DNA from: JACJYE01 sp964432875
Lineage (GTDB): Bacteria > Bacteroidota > Bacteroidia > Chitinophagales > Saprospiraceae
Reading direction: 5' to 3'
Assembly (NCBI GenBank): GCA_964432875.1
Contig: CAYSPJ010000235.1
Span: 1 to 5,501, forward strand
DNA length: 5,501 bases
Part shown: piece by piece, positions 1 to 5,501 of the stretch
Numbering within the stretch: the stretch's first letter is position 1
How the letters are laid out: each line of letters begins with the position of its first letter
Translations under genes and position numbers: made by a program
The notes under the pieces: generated by a model
Seen by the model: the letters and a program-made list of their open reading frames with translations, nothing else
Database searches by the model: none
What the model was told of the DNA's origin: nothing

Positions 1-53
1 AGGTGACATCTGCCGCTCATGAGCTAAACCAAGGTAGGCGGCAGGTGTAATCT
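1..53 (-). repeat. Divergent, inverted copy (unit C) of the hairpin repeat family
   Basis: Read on the minus strand, this stretch starts with AGATTACACC and ends with AGATGTCACCT, the same two segments found in the tandem units at 86-231. The two segments are offset by 42 bp (plus-strand 11-mers AGGTGACATCT at 1-11 and AGGTGTAATCT at 43-53), exactly as in the other units. The 31 bp between them is unlike the other units, but its ends are again complementary: TGCCGC (11-16) pairs with GCGGCA (38-43) over 6 bp. The outer stem cannot be checked because the window starts at base 1. If the architecture holds, bases just left of the window should pair with CAAGCGC at 54-60. The unit is a diverged relative in opposite orientation, possibly truncated. 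Its function is unknown. Confidence 0.7.
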
Positions 54-85
54 CAAGCGCGGGGGGCCTGGCTGGGGGTGCTTAC

Positions 86-154
86 GCGTTTTCAGATTAC
101 ACCATCCACTTGCTGGTGGGAGTGCTCGGGTGTGGAGATGTCACCTGAAAACGC
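86..154 (+). repeat. Hairpin repeat unit A (69 bp), first of a tandem pair
   Basis: The unit is bounded by a perfect 10-bp inverted repeat, GCGTTTTCAG (86-95) and CTGAAAACGC (145-154). Inside it, ATTACACC (96-103) faces GATGTCAC (137-144). These strands give five Watson-Crick pairs with three mismatches (A96/C144, T98/C142, C102/A138). An inner stem TCCAC (105-109)/GTGGA (132-136) follows, with A104 bulged and a 22-nt loop. An alternative inner pairing ACACC (99-103)/GGTGT (129-133) is also possible. The unit matches unit B at 63 of 69 positions. It resembles REP-like or small non-autonomous palindromic elements, but I do not recognise the family. No open frame through it looks like a gene. 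Confidence 0.85.
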
Positions 155-162
155 TTGCCCAC

Positions 163-231
163 GCCGTTTCAGATTACACCATCCACCTGCTGGTGGGAGT
201 GCGCGGGTGTGGAGATGTCACCTGAAACGGC
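163..231 (+). repeat. Hairpin repeat unit B (69 bp), second of a tandem pair
   Basis: This unit has the same length and orientation as unit A, separated from it by 8 bp (155-162), giving a 77-bp period. Its outer stem GCCGTTTCAG (163-172)/CTGAAACGGC (222-231) is again a perfect 10 bp, although two of its pairs differ from unit A on both strands. The middle segments AGATTACACC (171-180) and AGATGTCACCT (213-223) are identical to unit A. The only loop differences are C187 (T110 in A) and G203 (T126 in A). The unit ends 13 bp beyond the tex stop codon, so it probably lies in the 3' untranslated part of the tex transcript. No T-run follows the stem on the minus strand, so it is not a classic intrinsic terminator. 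Confidence 0.85.
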
Positions 232-244
232 TTACGAGGCCCGC

Positions 245-2368
245 TCACACCGCTTTCATCGACAACTGCACCCTGCCCCGTTGCCGGTCCACTTCCAGCA
301 CTTTGACCATCACCTCCTGGCGGAGGCTGACGGCTTCCGCCGGGTTTTTCACGAAGCGCTTCGAGAGCTGAGAGACGTGCACCAGGCCGCTCTCCTTGAT
401 GCCGATATCGACGAAAGCGCCGAAGTTGGTGATGTTGGTGACGATACCGGGCAACACCATGCCCGGCTGGATATCATCGATGGACTGGATGTTGGCGAAC
501 TCGAAGGAGCGGGCCTCGCCGCGGGGGTCCAGGCCAGGCTTTTCCAGTTCCTTCATGATGTCGGTGAGGGTGGGCAAGCCGACTTCAGGGGTGACGTACT
601 GGCGCAGGTCGATCTGCTGACGCAGGTCGGGGCGGCGGATGAGGTCTTCTACCGTGCAGCCCAGGCCTTGCGCCATTTTTTCTACCAGCGGGTAGCGCTC
701 GGGGTGCACGGCGGTATTGTCCAGCGGGTGCTCGCCCTGGCGGATGCGGAGGAAGCCGGCGCACTGCTCGAAAGCCTTCTCGCCCAGGCGCGGCACAGCC
801 ATCAGTTGGCGGCGTGAGCGGAATGCCCCGTGCTCCGAGCGGTAGTTCACGATATTCTGCGCCAGGGAAGGGCCCAAGCCCGAGACATAAGCCAGCAAGT
901 GCTTACTGGCGGTGTTGAGGTTGATGCCTACGGAGTTGACGCAGCTCTCCACCACCTGGACGAGGCTTTCTTTGAGCCGCGGCTGGTTCACGTCGTGCTG
1001 GTATTGGCCTACGCCGATAGACTTGGGGTCGATTTTGACCAGCTCGGCCAGGGGGTCCATCAGGCGGCGGGCGATGGAGACGGCGCCGCGCACGGTGATG
1101 TCTTCCTCCGGAAATTCTTCGCGGGCAGCATCGGAAGCAGAATAAATGGAAGCGCCAGCCTCATTGACGCTGAAGACCTGCAAGGGCTGGCTGGAAGGCA
1201 GGCGCTGGCAGAAGCTGAGCGTCTCCCGCCCGGCGGTGCCGTCGCCCACGGCGATGGCTTGCACCTGGAACCGATCGGCCAGATATTGCAGGGTTTTGGC
1301 GGCGCTGTGCTCATCAGACTGGGGCGGGTGGGGATAAATGGTGGCTTTTTCCAGGAGGTTGCCGCTCTCGTCCAGCACCACCACTTTGCAGCCGGTGCGG
1401 TAGCCGGGGTCGATGCCCAACACCCGCTTTTGCCCCAGGGGAGCACCCAACAACAGTTGGCGCAGGTTGCCGGCGAATACGGAGATGGCCTCCTCGTCGG
1501 CTTTCTCTTTGGCCAAGTTGCGGAATTCGGTCTCGATGGAAGGCGCCAGCAAGCGCTCGTAGCTGTCGTGCAAAGCCTGTTTAACCTGCTGGGCAGCCGG
1601 GCCGTTGCCGCGCAAGAAGAGGCGCTCCAACTGGTGGAGGGCCTCCTCCTCGTCGGGGGCGATGCTCAGGCGCAGGAAGCCCTCCTCTTCGCCCCGCCGC
1701 ATGGCCAGCAGGCGGTGGGAGGGGCATTTGGCGAGGGGCTCTTCGTAGCCGAAATAATCGCGGTATTTCGCCCCTTCTTCTTCCTTGCCCCGCGCCACTT
1801 TGGAGCGGATGAGGGCGCCCTTGCGGAAAGCGTAGCGCAGCTTGTTGCGCGCCTTTTCGTCTTCGCTGACCCACTCGGCGATGATGTCGCGCGCGCCGGC
1901 CAGGGCGTCGTCCAGGCTTGGCACTTCAGCGGTGAGGAAGCTAGCCGCCAGCCTTTCCAGATCGTCGTTCTGCTGGCGGAAGATGAGCTCGGCCAGCGGT
2001 TCCAGCCCTTTGTCGCGGGCCACGGAGGCGCGGGTGGCGCGCTTGCGCTTGTAGGGCAGGTAGAGGTCTTCCAGCTCCACCGCATCATAAGTGCCAGCGA
2101 TGCGGCGGCGCAACTCATCGGTCAGCTTGCCTTGCTCCTCGATAGAAGCCAAGATGCTTTCGCGGCGCTTTTCCAGTTCTTCCAGCTTCTTGCCCTCCCG
2201 CTGTATCTCGGCGAGCTGCACTTCGTCCAGCGAGCCGGTGGCTTCTTTGCGGTAGCGGGCGATGAAGGGGATGGTGCCTCCTTCGGCAAACAGCTTGAGG
2301 GCTTGCTCCACGCGATGCGCTGGCACTTGCGCCCGCTCGGCAATGAGTTTGATGTGGGTAGTGTGCAT
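245..2368 (-). CDS. tex: Tex family transcription accessory / RNA-binding protein with S1 domain
   Basis: Tex is a cytoplasmic nucleic-acid-binding protein linked to transcription and RNA metabolism. Its exact role outside the original toxin-expression phenotype is poorly defined. The 707-residue product shows the family layout: an N-terminal helical region with the hallmark TIPFIARYRKEATGSLDEVQ (residues 32-51), YLPYKRKR (103-110), and a YqgF/RNase H-like domain starting at VLGIDPGYRTG (316-326) with GDGTAGRET (375-383). The stretch LAELVKIDPKSIGVGQYQHD (440-459) follows, then helix-hairpin-helix segments around 480-542. A C-terminal S1 domain starts near residue 635 (VLPGIVTNITNFGAFVDIG) and reaches the end at LSMKAV. 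It lacks the basic tail seen after S1 in the E. coli protein. The start at 2368 leaves 7 residues before LIAE, close to the E. coli spacing, and has an A-rich leader. ATG at 2380 (711 residues) is the alternative. A TTG at 2392 overlaps the -7 box and is unlikely. The frame is intact. Confidence 0.96.
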   Translation of the reverse strand: MHTTHIKLIAERAQVPAHRVEQALKLFAEGGTIPFIARYRKEATGSLDEVQLAEIQREGKKLEELEKRRESILASIEEQGKLTDELRRRIAGTYDAVELEDLYLPYKRKRATRASVARDKGLEPLAELIFRQQNDDLERLAASFLTAEVPSLDDALAGARDIIAEWVSEDEKARNKLRYAFRKGALIRSKVARGKEEEGAKYRDYFGYEEPLAKCPSHRLLAMRRGEEEGFLRLSIAPDEEEALHQLERLFLRGNGPAAQQVKQALHDSYERLLAPSIETEFRNLAKEKADEEAISVFAGNLRQLLLGAPLGQKRVLGIDPGYRTGCKVVVLDESGNLLEKATIYPHPPQSDEHSAAKTLQYLADRFQVQAIAVGDGTAGRETLSFCQRLPSSQPLQVFSVNEAGASIYSASDAAREEFPEEDITVRGAVSIARRLMDPLAELVKIDPKSIGVGQYQHDVNQPRLKESLVQVVESCVNSVGINLNTASKHLLAYVSGLGPSLAQNIVNYRSEHGAFRSRRQLMAVPRLGEKAFEQCAGFLRIRQGEHPLDNTAVHPERYPLVEKMAQGLGCTVEDLIRRPDLRQQIDLRQYVTPEVGLPTLTDIMKELEKPGLDPRGEARSFEFANIQSIDDIQPGMVLPGIVTNITNFGAFVDIGIKESGLVHVSQLSKRFVKNPAEAVSLRQEVMVKVLEVDRQRGRVQLSMKAV

Positions 2369-2389
2369 TGGTTTTTCCATTTGAGGGGG

Positions 2390-2397
2390 CAAAGATA
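2390..2397 (-). promoter_or_regulatory. Putative Bacteroidota -7 promoter box for tex
   Basis: On the minus strand this reads TATCTTTG, a perfect match to the Bacteroidota -7 consensus TAnnTTTG. Transcription would start around 2385, giving a leader of about 5 nt to the ATG at 2380 or about 17 nt to the ATG at 2368, which is one reason to prefer the latter. I see no clear TTG at the -33 position, so the call rests on the -7 box and its placement. Confidence 0.5.
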
Positions 2398-2429
2398 AGC
2401 TTTCTATCCTGTACCGACTCGGGTTTTGG

Positions 2430-2447
2430 CCAGGGATAAATCCCTGG
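2430..2447. other. 18-bp perfect palindrome between the S41 gene and tex
   Basis: CCAGGGAT (2430-2437) and ATCCCTGG (2440-2447) are perfect inverted repeats separated by AA. As RNA this would form a stem of about 7 bp with a tetraloop. It begins 5 bp after the S41 stop codon and lies about 33 bp upstream of the tex -7 box. It has no T-run on the minus-strand downstream side (CCAAAACCC follows), so a standard intrinsic terminator is not supported. It could be an mRNA 3'-end stabilising hairpin for the peptidase transcript or a dimeric operator for tex. Confidence 0.55.
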
Positions 2448-2452
2448 TGCTG

Positions 2453-3916
2453 CTAACGCCAGGAACGCATCACCCCCTCCACATAGCCGATCCAGCCATA
2501 GGGCGGGATGGACTTGTCGAGGTAGTAATCAGGCAGGATGCCCTGGTCGTCAATAGCCATTTCGGGCAGGCGCAGGCTCTTCGTCAGGCTGTAGCCCAGC
2601 TTCAAATCCCGGCAGGGCGAGTCGATGAAGTACATATTGGAGATGTCGAGGACGCCGACGGTGGTCGTACCGAATAGCTTTACTTTTTTGCTCTGCCTGG
2701 CGGCCAGCAGGAATTGCTCGGTCGTGCTGCCGTTGCCTCTATTAATCAGGATGCCCACGTTTTTGGGGTAGGGATAAATGGTGTCGAAAGTGGTCATCGA
2801 GACCGCGTTCGTGTCGAGGTTAATGAATTCCCCGAGGTGTTGGTTCAGCTTTTCCAAAGACTCCTGAGCCCATTTTTTGCCTTCTTCCGAAAATAAGGGG
2901 TCGTTTAGGAAATCCACCATGCGCTGGTTGTTCAAAGGGGTGGAGAGATACTCGACGCCCAAAGCGCGGATGGGGTTGGTGTAAATGTAAGGGAGGATTT
3001 CCTGAAAGCTGGCGTCGCTCCCGCCTCCGTTGTCGCGCAAATCCAGGATGAGGTTTTCGGTGGAAGCAATACGGTGCGCATTGGCATGGATGATGCTGTC
3101 GATGAGCGGTTTTTCGCTATGCGAAAACGAAGGGATGCGCAAGATGACGGTATGGCCATTGAGCTGCTCAAAAATCGGGGCCCTGGTTTCGGAGTAGCGG
3201 AAATATCTTTCCAGAGCGGGGTCAGCGGGCAGAGCCGGCTCCAGCCTTTTCAGCGTCACGAAACCCACGCGCAAGAGTTGATCCCCCAACAGCTCGGCCT
3301 CCGGGAAGTTTTGAGCCGAGTGGTCGCGCAGATAAAAAGTGGCCGCAGGCTTGCCCTGCTCTTCCTTGATACGCAGCTTCACCTGTCCCCGGCGCCAGTA
3401 AACCCCATCGGCCTCGATGATGAAGCCGATGTATTCATTTCCGGCTTTCTTGATGCCGATGGTATAAGGCGGCGATGACCAGATACCTTCAAAGCCCGGC
3501 TTTTCGAGGCCGAGGATGTAAGCCCGGAAGGCGTCCTCGTCGAAAGGATAGGCCTCCCAATCCGCAAACCGCTGCCGGATCGCCTCCGGATCGGCCGGAG
3601 CATCCTGGCTGGCCTCCGGCTCCGGGGCCTGGTTGAGGCCAATCCACAAGTGCCCCGAGCGGAAAAACCGCAGCCATTCCCGTAAAGTTTCTGCGCATTC
3701 CGCCTTGTCGCGGATGGTTTTTACTTTTCCGGCAAAAGCTGCACTGTGTTTTTGATACTCCTCCTCCCCTTTGCGTTCGAGGGCGTAGCGGAATCCCGCG
3801 TCGTTCTTTTCGATGGTTTCCTTCAGCCAGGCGAAGTCGTCGGCGCACTCGCAGTGCTGGGAGCTGGCCTGGCAGGCGATGCCGAGGGCCAAGATCAAAA
3901 AAAGGCTCTTTTTCAT
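2453..3916 (-). CDS. Secreted S41-family (C-terminal-processing/tricorn-like) serine peptidase
   Basis: The 487-residue protein starts with a signal peptide (MKK, hydrophobic LFLILALGIA to about residue 14, likely cleavage near SSQ/H at 20-21). The export signal predicts a periplasmic or surface location. Cys15 lacks the usual Leu at lipobox -3, so a lipoprotein is less likely. The S41 core is seen as DLRDNGGG (292-299) and a nucleophile region INRGNGSTTEQF (391-402), with Ser397 as probable nucleophile. SGHLWI (87-92) places His89 where tricorn/CPAF-like members carry the catalytic His. The following GTTTVG (416-421) has no Lys where Ctp proteases have GEKTFG, so a Ser/His-type rather than Ser/Lys centre is inferred. 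I see no obvious PDZ domain. Residues 97-112 are Pro/Glu/Ala-rich. The start follows an A-rich leader without a Shine-Dalgarno sequence, and the stop is TAG. tex lies 84 bp downstream on the same strand. Substrate unknown. Confidence 0.88.
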   Translation of the reverse strand: MKKSLFLILALGIACQASSQHCECADDFAWLKETIEKNDAGFRYALERKGEEEYQKHSAAFAGKVKTIRDKAECAETLREWLRFFRSGHLWIGLNQAPEPEASQDAPADPEAIRQRFADWEAYPFDEDAFRAYILGLEKPGFEGIWSSPPYTIGIKKAGNEYIGFIIEADGVYWRRGQVKLRIKEEQGKPAATFYLRDHSAQNFPEAELLGDQLLRVGFVTLKRLEPALPADPALERYFRYSETRAPIFEQLNGHTVILRIPSFSHSEKPLIDSIIHANAHRIASTENLILDLRDNGGGSDASFQEILPYIYTNPIRALGVEYLSTPLNNQRMVDFLNDPLFSEEGKKWAQESLEKLNQHLGEFINLDTNAVSMTTFDTIYPYPKNVGILINRGNGSTTEQFLLAARQSKKVKLFGTTTVGVLDISNMYFIDSPCRDLKLGYSLTKSLRLPEMAIDDQGILPDYYLDKSIPPYGWIGYVEGVMRSWR

Positions 3917-4241
3917 GTCTTTGTTTTATGGGTTTTGAAACTGTTTGGCAATCCCGCCGCTCTGGGGGGCATTGCCGGGCATTAGACGGGGCAAGCCCTT
4001 GGCAAAGTTACAGATCCGCTGGTAGGCTTCGATTTTGGCTGGCATCATTGACTTGCCTTCTCTTTTATGACCAAATTGAAACGCTCCCCAGCGGCTATTC
4101 CAGAGCAGCCTACTCAAATACTACCCAAACAGGTAGGCTCTAGTATCGCCGCAAGCGCTATCTTTACCACATTCTGCATGATGCATGCCCGGGACGTGCC
4201 TGAGGCACAGCTCGCTGCCAAACCATCAAAAGCTTTCTGCT
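3917..4241. other. 325-bp divergent intergenic region between the S41 peptidase and esterase genes
   Basis: No convincing gene is present. The region carries a minus-strand -7 box (4003-4010), an 8-bp direct repeat GGTAGGCT (4021-4028 and 4132-4139), and a 7-bp inverted match AGCCTAC (4107-4113) to GTAGGCT (4133-4139). A competing small hairpin is CTACC (4121-4125)/GGTAG (4132-4136). A tight hairpin GTGCC-TGA-GGCAC lies at 4196-4208, 33 nt before the esterase start. TATCTTTA (4159-4166) is a one-mismatch match to the -7 consensus on the plus strand and could serve the esterase gene, but it lacks a TTG at -33. A 63-codon minus-strand frame (3926-4117) starts upstream of the predicted transcription start and has no recognisable features. 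Confidence 0.55.
4003..4010 (-). promoter_or_regulatory. Putative Bacteroidota -7 promoter box for the S41 peptidase gene
   Basis: The minus strand reads TAACTTTG, a perfect TAnnTTTG match, 86 nt upstream of the peptidase ATG. This would give a leader of roughly 80 nt. I do not see a TTG at the expected -33 spacing. The motif is short and can occur by chance, so this is a moderate call. Confidence 0.4.
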
Positions 4242-5501
4242 ATGAAAAAAAATCTGATTTACGCTATGCTGGCCCTTTGTTGCGCCCTGGCCCAACTCGA
4301 CGCCCAGCCCTCCCGCTACCTCGACCAAGTATTTGACGAAGTGGAGCTAAGCACGGATGTGGTGTACGGCACGAACATCACGGTGCTGCTGATTAACCAA
4401 GGATTTCCGACGCTACCGCAGCCGCTGCGGGCCGATGTCTATCAGCCGGCAGACGACAGCGCGGCCCAGCGCCCTTTGGCCATCCTGGCTCATGCGGGTA
4501 ATTTTTTGCCCCAACAAGTCATCGGCCCCATTGGTGCCAAAAACGATTCCTCTTTGGTCTATCTGGCCCGGCAGTTGGCGCGGCGGGGCTATGTAGTAGC
4601 AGTAATGGAAAACCGCCTGGGCTGGAACCCGGTGGACCCCGACACTGGAATCCGCCGCTATACCTTCGCCAATGCCTTGTACCGCGGCATCCAGGACGTG
4701 AATACCTGCGTGCGCTTTTTCAAAAGGCATGCGGCCGACTATCGCATCCATCCGGAAAAAATCATGGTGTGGGGCGATGGCTCCGGGGGCGTTTTGGCGC
4801 TGAGCGCTGCCGCGCTGGATTCTTTTGAAGAGTGGCAACTGCCGCAGTTTTTCATCAGCAACACTTCTTTCGAGCTGGTGCAAGAAGACGTCAACGGCGA
4901 TATTTTCGCCACCTCAGCGGGCGTCGTGCCGCCGGGCTACCCATTTTTCGCCGTCGGCGATACGCTCTGCCGGCCCAACCACCTGGGCTACAGCTCCGAG
5001 TTTCAGCTTGCCATCAGCATGGGCGGCAATATCATCGATACGGCATGGATCCAGCCAGGCGATCCGCCCATGATCGCCTTCCATGCCTTGCCCAACCCAC
5101 TGACAGCCTATGACAACTGCGAGCTCCCCCCCATCCCCATCCCATTTCCGCCGATCCACTGGCACTGGCAATTGTTTACCAATTGTGGCAGCTTGACCAC
5201 CATCCGCGATGTGTTTTCTAAGGGCAATAATGCGGTCTTTGCCGGCTTGCAGCACCCCGGTGATTTTTCTGAGGTTGCCAATAGCCGCAACGACGGATTG
5301 GATGGGCTGTTCCCACTGACATCAGTGCCCAGCTCTTCACCGGATTTCCCTAATGTTGAGCCTTGGCGCTGGTGGAGCGAGGCTACCGCCCCCAACTCCC
5401 CGCCCGCCGAGCTGGCCAAGAGCTACCTCGATACCATGCTGGCCTACGTGGCACCCCGCGCCTGCCTGGCGCTGGGGCTGGATTGTGCGGGCTTGACCAG
5501 C
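4242..5501 (+). CDS. Secreted alpha/beta-hydrolase (esterase-like), 3' end outside the window
   Basis: An open frame of 420 codons runs from ATG 4242 to the window edge with no stop. The start gives a good signal peptide (MKKN, hydrophobic LIYAMLALCCALA, likely cleavage near LDAQ, residues 19-22). ATG 4266 (Met9) would destroy it. The mature start RYLDQVFDEVEL and VVYGTN (41-46) resemble Bacteroidota esterase-like proteins, often exported by the type IX system. An oxyanion-type HAGNF (84-88) sits where relatives have HGGSF. RRGYVVAVMENRLGW (114-128) is a typical beta-alpha segment. The nucleophile elbow is probably VWGDGSGGVLAL (176-187) with Ser181, preceded by Asp instead of Gly at -2. The acid-strand segment FHALPNPLTAY (280-290) has Asn285 where relatives have Asp. 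WRWWSE (375-380) and AYVAPR (401-406) are near the visible end. Activity is therefore uncertain. A C-terminal sorting domain may lie beyond 5501. No Shine-Dalgarno is visible. Divergent from the S41 gene. Confidence 0.85.
   Translation, partial: MKKNLIYAMLALCCALAQLDAQPSRYLDQVFDEVELSTDVVYGTNITVLLINQGFPTLPQPLRADVYQPADDSAAQRPLAILAHAGNFLPQQVIGPIGAKNDSSLVYLARQLARRGYVVAVMENRLGWNPVDPDTGIRRYTFANALYRGIQDVNTCVRFFKRHAADYRIHPEKIMVWGDGSGGVLALSAAALDSFEEWQLPQFFISNTSFELVQEDVNGDIFATSAGVVPPGYPFFAVGDTLCRPNHLGYSSEFQLAISMGGNIIDTAWIQPGDPPMIAFHALPNPLTAYDNCELPPIPIPFPPIHWHWQLFTNCGSLTTIRDVFSKGNNAVFAGLQHPGDFSEVANSRNDGLDGLFPLTSVPSSSPDFPNVEPWRWWSEATAPNSPPAELAKSYLDTMLAYVAPRACLALGLDCAGLTS

Noticed and set aside
1..231. CRISPR array
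   Set aside because: The repeated segments are only 10-11 bp, the tandem units are nearly identical throughout rather than repeat plus unique spacer, one unit is inverted, and no cas genes are present.
163..231. Intrinsic terminator for tex
   Set aside because: The stem is strong but no U-run follows it in the direction of tex transcription, and the unit is part of a repeat family rather than a simple stem-loop.
78..817. Plus-strand open frames across the repeat cluster and the tex 3' end
   Set aside because: They read through the hairpin repeats, with the repeated peptide FQITPSTCWWEC from units A and B, and then continue antisense to tex. The repeated peptide is explained by the DNA repeat, not by a protein repeat.
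830..2398. Long plus-strand open frame (522 codons) antisense to tex
   Set aside because: It is fully contained opposite a well-recognised tex gene. Its translation has no recognisable domain, and long antisense frames are expected opposite G+C-rich genes with strong codon bias.
3926..4117. 63-codon minus-strand frame upstream of the S41 peptidase gene
   Set aside because: It starts upstream of the predicted -7 box at 4003-4010, has no leader features or recognisable protein motif, and would not be fully transcribed from that promoter.
4196..4208. Hairpin GTGCC-TGA-GGCAC as a riboswitch or attenuator before the esterase gene
   Set aside because: A 5-bp stem with a 3-nt loop is too small to support such a call. 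There is no alternative structure or U-run near it.
4413..5419. Minus-strand frames opposite the esterase-like gene
   Set aside because: The plus-strand frame has a signal peptide and hydrolase motifs over 420 codons. The opposite frames are short, overlap one another and carry no motifs.

Overview
The window looks like chromosomal DNA of a G+C-rich member of the Bacteroidota. Three things point there: TAnnTTTG-type -7 promoter boxes (TATCTTTG before tex, TAACTTTG before the S41 peptidase gene), start codons without clear Shine-Dalgarno sequences but with A-rich leaders, and two secreted proteins whose signal peptides end near Ala-Gln or Ser-Gln, as is common in that phylum. The secreted hydrolase resembles cell-surface or T9SS-exported esterases that I associate with Saprospiria-like lineages (Lewinella, Phaeodactylibacter). 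That finer placement is inference from memory.

Layout. Positions 1-244 hold no gene. They contain a cluster of three related hairpin-forming repeats: one inverted, divergent unit at the left edge (1-53) and two near-identical 69-bp units in tandem (86-154 and 163-231). The cluster ends 13 bp beyond the tex stop codon. Positions 245-2368 (minus strand) encode Tex, a conserved S1-domain RNA-binding transcription accessory protein. A 72-84 bp gap with an 18-bp perfect palindrome and a -7 box separates it from an upstream minus-strand gene (2453-3916) for a secreted S41-family peptidase. A 325-bp divergent intergenic region (3917-4241) follows, and then a plus-strand gene for a secreted alpha/beta-hydrolase that runs off the right edge (4242-5501, 420 codons seen).

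The three proteins do not form an obvious pathway. The peptidase gene and tex lie in the same direction and could be partly co-transcribed, but tex appears to have its own promoter. The two secreted hydrolases are divergently transcribed from a shared intergenic region. The most unusual content is the repeat cluster. All three units keep the same AGATTACACC and AGATGTCACC segments exactly 42 bp apart. In A and B, and by prediction in unit C, these form a mismatched middle helix between an outer and an inner helix. The flanking helices vary in sequence but keep their complementarity, including two double compensatory changes between the tandem units. This suggests selection on a folded RNA or single-stranded DNA form.
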